In this document: positions 59,901 to 64,000 of the stretch, one piece after another | Layout of the letters: the number at the start of each line of letters is the position of its first letter | Numbering within the stretch: position 1 is the stretch's first letter | NCBI GenBank assembly: GCA_946800325.1 | Contig: OX326961.1 | Location: 46,649,415 to 46,713,414 of the forward strand | Direction of reading: 5' to 3' | Length of the DNA stretch: 64,000 nucleotides | From: Luzula sylvatica | Taxonomy: Eukaryota > Streptophyta > Magnoliopsida > Poales > Juncaceae | Made by a program: the position numbers and the translations under genes | The notes under the pieces: model-generated | What the model was told of the DNA's origin: nothing | Seen by the model: only the letters and a program-made list of their open reading frames with translations | The model's database searches: none

Positions 59901-61512
59901 TGATAATTTGCCTTTTAATTACGAAGCAATTGCTCATTCTTTTAATTTGACTCTTCTCGCATCTCATCTTAAGGTACAAAATAAAAAAAATATTCTACTA
60001 TTTATTTTTCTATTATTAAAATTCATATTCATATCTTACATTCAATAATTAACTTCATTTCTTATTATTACAGAATTCGAGTAATTGCAATATAGCTCGG
60101 CTATTTCAGCTTGCCTTCTCTCTCAGAAACATTGCTCTTTCAACAAACGGTACACATTTTTTATTTTTGCGTTGGGTTTTGTCTTTTAGTGCAAATTTTC
60201 TGATTTTTTGTTTTGTAGAAAATTTGCCGCCAGCCTGTCAGAGATCCATTTTCACAATAGCAACGAGCATGCTTGCTATTTGTGGAAAGATATTTAATAT
60301 TACCGAACTAACCGACTCGATGAAATGTTATTCCTCTCTCACTGTAATGTTTCCTTACAAACTTTTTTTTAATTTTTCCAATTAATCAATACATTAATTG
60401 TTGCTAGTATATAATATATTTTATTTTTCAACAGATTGACCCGTATCTAAGAATTGGGGAAGATTTTCAATTATATGTAAACGTGAGACACCAATCAGAT
60501 CTAATCAGCTTTGGATCAGAATCCGATCAAAACGCATCGAGATCCGTGCTAAACAACTTGAGAGAATCCATTATTCCAAACTCGCAAATAATAAACAGCA
60601 TTGTAATCACGCTCTCAACCTCTACCAAAGTAAGTATTTTTTTTTCTCTTTTCAGTATTTGATGAATTATTGTTTGATTTTATTTTGGTTTGATATATAT
60701 TTTATTAGTTGGACAAGGATGTGTTATCTAGCGCATGTAATGAGAGTTTCGTGCCTGACGAGGTGCCCTTGTTTGGATCCAATGCAGTTTTTGACTGGGC
60801 CTTTTCAGAAGAATCTCTCTCCTTAGACGAGGTATTTTAAAAACTTTATATAGATAAAATAAACAAATTTTTAATTTTATTTCTTATATTTTATCGGGAC
60901 ATGGAAATAGGAGTGTTCGAGGACTTCTTCGGTTGATGGAGGAATTACAGCCAATGAAACGCCAGCTGTCAGTTTCCCTCAGCCGCCTCTTCCTCACGTC
61001 ATTAGTGTCGGCCAATTACTCCAATCAGTATGCCTTCTTTTATCCTTAACCCCTTAAATTCATCTTTTAATTTCGTAATTTGTAATAAACTAATAATACT
61101 TTTTGTTTCTTTTTTGAAGGCCTTGCATGTGGCTGGACAGGTGGCAGGTACGTCCGTGTCCACATCTCCTCTCCCGTATGGCACGATGGCGAGTCAGTGC
61201 GAGGCACTGGGCATGGGCTCGAGAAAGAAACTCTCGAGCTGGTTGACTAATGGCTATGATTCCTCTGAAGATGCTAATTTGCCAGATCTCAACTCTCATA
61301 TTGCTCTTCAAAAGGTATCGTATCCAAAGTTTTCTAAATTTGAACACCTTGCATATTAAGTTCAGTATGCTAATAGATATGATGATATTATATAGGTAAA
61401 TTCGTACTCGTCCAGTGAGATGGATATGTTTGTTCCGTCAGAGCCGTGGAGGGCACTTCGACTTCCTCCGGCAAGTCCTTTCGATAACTTCTTGAAGGCA
61501 GCACATTGTTAG
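56901..61512 (+). CDS. EFOP: EFR3-like protein (EFOP / SEMI-ROLLED LEAF 2 family), copy B
   Basis: Nineteen coding exons: 56901-57035, 57298-57372, 57467-57582, 57646-57757, 57849-57971, 58060-58107, 58194-58411, 58483-58685, 58773-59065, 59143-59292, 59373-59738, 59824-59973, 60074-60149, 60219-60343, 60435-60629, 60709-60831, 60911-61027, 61120-61314, 61396-61512. About 978 residues with no disruptions, so both paralogues appear functional. Compared with copy A it loses one Asn in exon 7 and gains two residues in exon 15 (in-frame GTAAAC after LYV), plus scattered substitutions. The N-terminal Cys cluster and the C-terminal PFDNFLKAAHC are kept. From intron 15 to the stop the two copies are almost identical even in introns. 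Confidence 0.88.
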
Positions 61513-61845
61513 AAGTTAATAATATTCAGTACATCTTTTGTGTTGTAGCGTACAAACTCAGTTTCAGAGATTTGTGTTTATTTATGCTCTCCAAAGATAT
61601 TTGTTGTAAAACCTGTTATCTAGTAGTATGCTTCAATTATGTGCTCTCCTTGTTAGATTGAAAATTATTTCCCATGAAAATAATCATTAATAACCATTTA
61701 TAATTCATATATGAAAACTTGAAATGGGTCGGTCCTCCTCGACCAACCCTTAAGTATTAATTTATTAATTATACCAGCTGTAAAATTACCCAATATACCC
61801 AAACATATACACAAATCCTCCTCTCAACCCCTCTTTGTTGACAAC
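61513..61845. other. Intergenic, convergent 3' ends
   Basis: Holds the 3' ends of EFR3-like copy B and, from the other side, UBC32. The duplication boundary lies at about 61,595. Nothing else is seen. Confidence 0.5.
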
Positions 61846-63337
61846 TCAAAAGCCATCCATATAACCACCACCGAAACCACTTTTCAAAACCTTCTTCACC
61901 AAAAGCACAACAATGGCCACGGTCAACCCAAGAGCAGCCCAAGTATACAACTTATCCTCTTTAGGTTTATTAACCTTAGCATTATTAGCTTGGCCTCTCA
62001 TCACCGTCATTTCCGCCCTAAATCCTACCCTGAGTATTCCTGCACCCGCATCCACACGCACTTCGTGCACGTTTTCTAAAACCTCGGGTTCGGGTCCAGG
62101 ATTAGGGTTATGGTTTTGTGCAACCAGGTTCGGGTTGGGTTCCTCTTGGTTCTGATTTTGAATTTGGTTTTCAAATTGTTCGAGAGTTGGCACTTGAGGA
62201 GTGGGGATTAGAGGAGGAACTGGAGGCGCCTTTGCAACCATAGTCGCGTGAATCTGTTATTAGTTGGAAGAGAAATGAGTATTACGAGAAAATAGGGAAT
62301 TGAAATCCTGGATTTTGAGTGCTAGTTTATTGACCTCATCAATGAGCGTCTGACGCTCAGCGGAGCCGAATTTAGGAGGGGCTTTGCGAGACTTGATGGC
62401 AAGAGCATGCCTATCTTCCTTTTTGTAGTCCAGTGAACCGAGTGCGCCAGCTGGATTGGATGGCATGAATGCTATTAAGGCTACCAATGCAGTCCTCACT
62501 AAAATAAACAAAAAAGACAAGTAAAATATAGGTTAGATAAACTTAAATTTAATTTAATTCGACAGGTTGGTTTAATTAATAGTAAATTATGACGATGTTT
62601 TTTCATCTGGTTAGGCTAATGGAAATAAAAAATTGATTAGCAAATGAATATTCAAAACCAGAAGAAATTAGTTTTATTAAGAAGGATTGTATGGTATATT
62701 AGTAAATAAACGTGTATTAGTATTATTACCGCTCCATGATGGTTGCCAATGTTCAGGATGATAGTTCGAAATGCTCAAACAAATCTTTGTCTGAGTCTCG
62801 AATCGCCCACTTGGCTGTTACATTAGCAAAAGAAATTGAAGAACTTAGCAAGTAACTTCGAGCAAAGTTAAGTGCATGGAATTTGAGAAGAAATTACGTA
62901 CCGTAAGCATCATAAAAGACGGGGGTTTGAATGGGTACTCCGCAGGTAATTGAATCCTTCCATGATAAACACCTCCTTCAAATTCAGTGCCTCTAGGTCC
63001 CAGTATTGCAAACTGCCACTCGAATATATCCTCCTATTGACAAAATTTGAAAACAATCAAGTTAATTTTCCGATTTCCTGACTAATTTTAGAAGCAGAAA
63101 GCTACAATCCAAAAAAATCTAGACAAATTAACAATAAATTTCAACTTAATAACCAGATCTGAACATTCACGAGCAGATCTAGATAAAAAAAAAGCAAGTA
63201 TTAGATTTATTAAATCAACATACCTCAAGAGGCAAGCTCATGAAATCTTCAGAAGGATTGGACTGCAATTCCTTCACCTCTTGAAGGATCCGCTTCACCG
63301 CCGGGTTATTCCTGTTATACCTCAACGCCGCCGCCAT
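61846..63337 (-). CDS. UBC32: ER-anchored ubiquitin-conjugating enzyme E2 (UBC32/33/34, UBE2J type)
   Basis: Five exons on the minus strand: 63337-63224, 63033-62902, 62814-62730, 62498-62335, 62253-61846; about 300 residues. The UBC fold spans residues about 8-160, with FEWQFAI, GGVYHGRI, YPFKPPSF, catalytic Cys about 94 in TKICLSISNYHPEHW, and WSVRTALVAL. The usual HPN is replaced by NYHPEHW, as in the UBE2J group. A Pro/Asn-rich linker follows, then a single C-terminal membrane segment (about 267-286, WAALGLTVAIVVLLVKK), giving a tail-anchored protein. The family works in ER-associated degradation and stress responses. The exon 4 donor at GAG|GTCAAT was chosen because it gives LIDEIH, the family sequence, and keeps the frame; a later GT gives an early stop. 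UBC32 versus 33/34 is not certain. Confidence 0.9.
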
Positions 63338-64000
63338 GATCTCACACACCGGATCCAATAAAACACGTCCGAATCAGACGGTATTTCGATAAAAAAATCG
63401 CACAAAAATCGCAAAAAAATTAACGAATTAATGGAAAAATGTTGAAGTGGAAAATACAAAGCGCGTCTAGGTCAAGGAAAGATATGATTGTAAGTGAAAT
63501 ATTTTAAAAATGGAAGTGGTTTAGAATGAATAGCTTGTAAGAACTCTAATTATAAATTGGTCCACAGTGAACCGATTGCATTTAATAATTTTCTGGGTTG
63601 GGCATGCTAAAAAAATGATTATGACGTGGCCGACAGTTTAACCAGTGACGTGGCATTATTTTTATTGGTGAATGATAGTTCATTAATTTTTTTTTTTTGC
63701 ATTAAACGGCCGTAGGCAAAAAAATATGTACGAAATCACCTTTACATATAAATATCGTAGAACTGTGACATAAGAGGACCTATAACATAAACTCTAATAC
63801 AAAATTTTTTTATCGAAATGATTTTTTTTCACAATTGTCTTCACAGATATGACATCGATAGACAATGCTTAAACCTCGGTTTCTTGAAGACTCCAATAGG
63901 ACAATAAATGTGAATCGAGAAAAAATTTCTTGATCAAGTTTTGTGTAGGAAATGAAAGTGAATTGGTTAAAACGAGTGAAACGGTAAGAGCGAATCTTTC
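63338..64000. other. UBC32 upstream region
   Basis: Leader and promoter of UBC32, then AT-rich sequence to the window end. No ORF or repeat that I can support. Confidence 0.45.

Larger units (their letters stand above)
54457..61590 (+). repeat. Segmental duplication, copy B
   Basis: Matches copy A (36206-42724) in direct orientation, about 18.85 kb away. It carries about 1.4 kb of AT-rich sequence (roughly 54,712-56,180) absent from A, and lacks the MITE of A. Homology ends at TTTATGCTCTCCAAAGA near 61,595. Confidence 0.93.

Overview
This 64 kb window is plant nuclear DNA, most likely from a eudicot. It holds intron-rich genes with GT..AG introns, a chloroplast RNA-stability factor (HCF107) and many plant-type transposable elements. 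It is AT-rich, and roughly half of it is mobile or repeated DNA. All identifications rest on reading the sequence and on recalled family features; no database search was run.

Layout. (1) 0.2-5.5 kb: a non-autonomous hAT-like element split by a young Ty1/copia retrotransposon, followed by a second small hAT-like element. (2) 6.9-12.3 kb: two convergent housekeeping genes, HCF107 (+) and the DEAD-box helicase RH24 (-). (3) 12.3-17.4 kb: a gene-poor stretch with a Helitron end, a minisatellite, a ZMYM/TTF-type hAT gene fragment and an AT-rich MITE. (4) 17.5-21.1 kb: a 14-exon ALDH22A1 gene (-) with a near-palindromic foldback element in one intron. (5) 21.1-27.1 kb: a Helitron end, palindrome clusters, remnants of an HIP/FAM10-type TPR gene and an unrecognised four-exon gene model. 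(6) 27.1-35.7 kb: three nested elements, each with a readable target-site duplication: hAT, then a gypsy-type LARD, then CACTA. (7) 36.2-61.6 kb: two intact 19-exon EFR3-like genes (plasma-membrane PI4K scaffold family) in direct repeat. Between them lie a calmodulin pseudogene, a membrane-protein ORF split by a foldback element, and a GAUT fragment. The foldback element carries two apparently identical 3.68 kb FAR1-type Mutator-like transposons in opposite orientation. (8) 61.8-63.3 kb: UBC32-type ER-anchored E2 gene (-).

The most interesting locus is 43.75-52.03 kb. Two apparently identical MULEs (3,677 bp each, mirror-image, 133 bp apart) sit inside a palindromic host element, which itself interrupts an ORF with a clean 9-bp duplication. 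Both MULEs share the same transposase frameshift. The arrangement resembles the hairpin-producing Mu killer locus of maize, so it is a candidate natural silencing locus. The second notable system is the EFR3-like gene pair: the 3' ends look almost identical while the 5' introns have diverged, which suggests recent gene conversion.

The ordinary genes are functionally unrelated: psbH mRNA stabilisation, RNA helicase, aldehyde dehydrogenase, membrane PI4P scaffold and ERAD ubiquitination. I see no operon-like logic among them.
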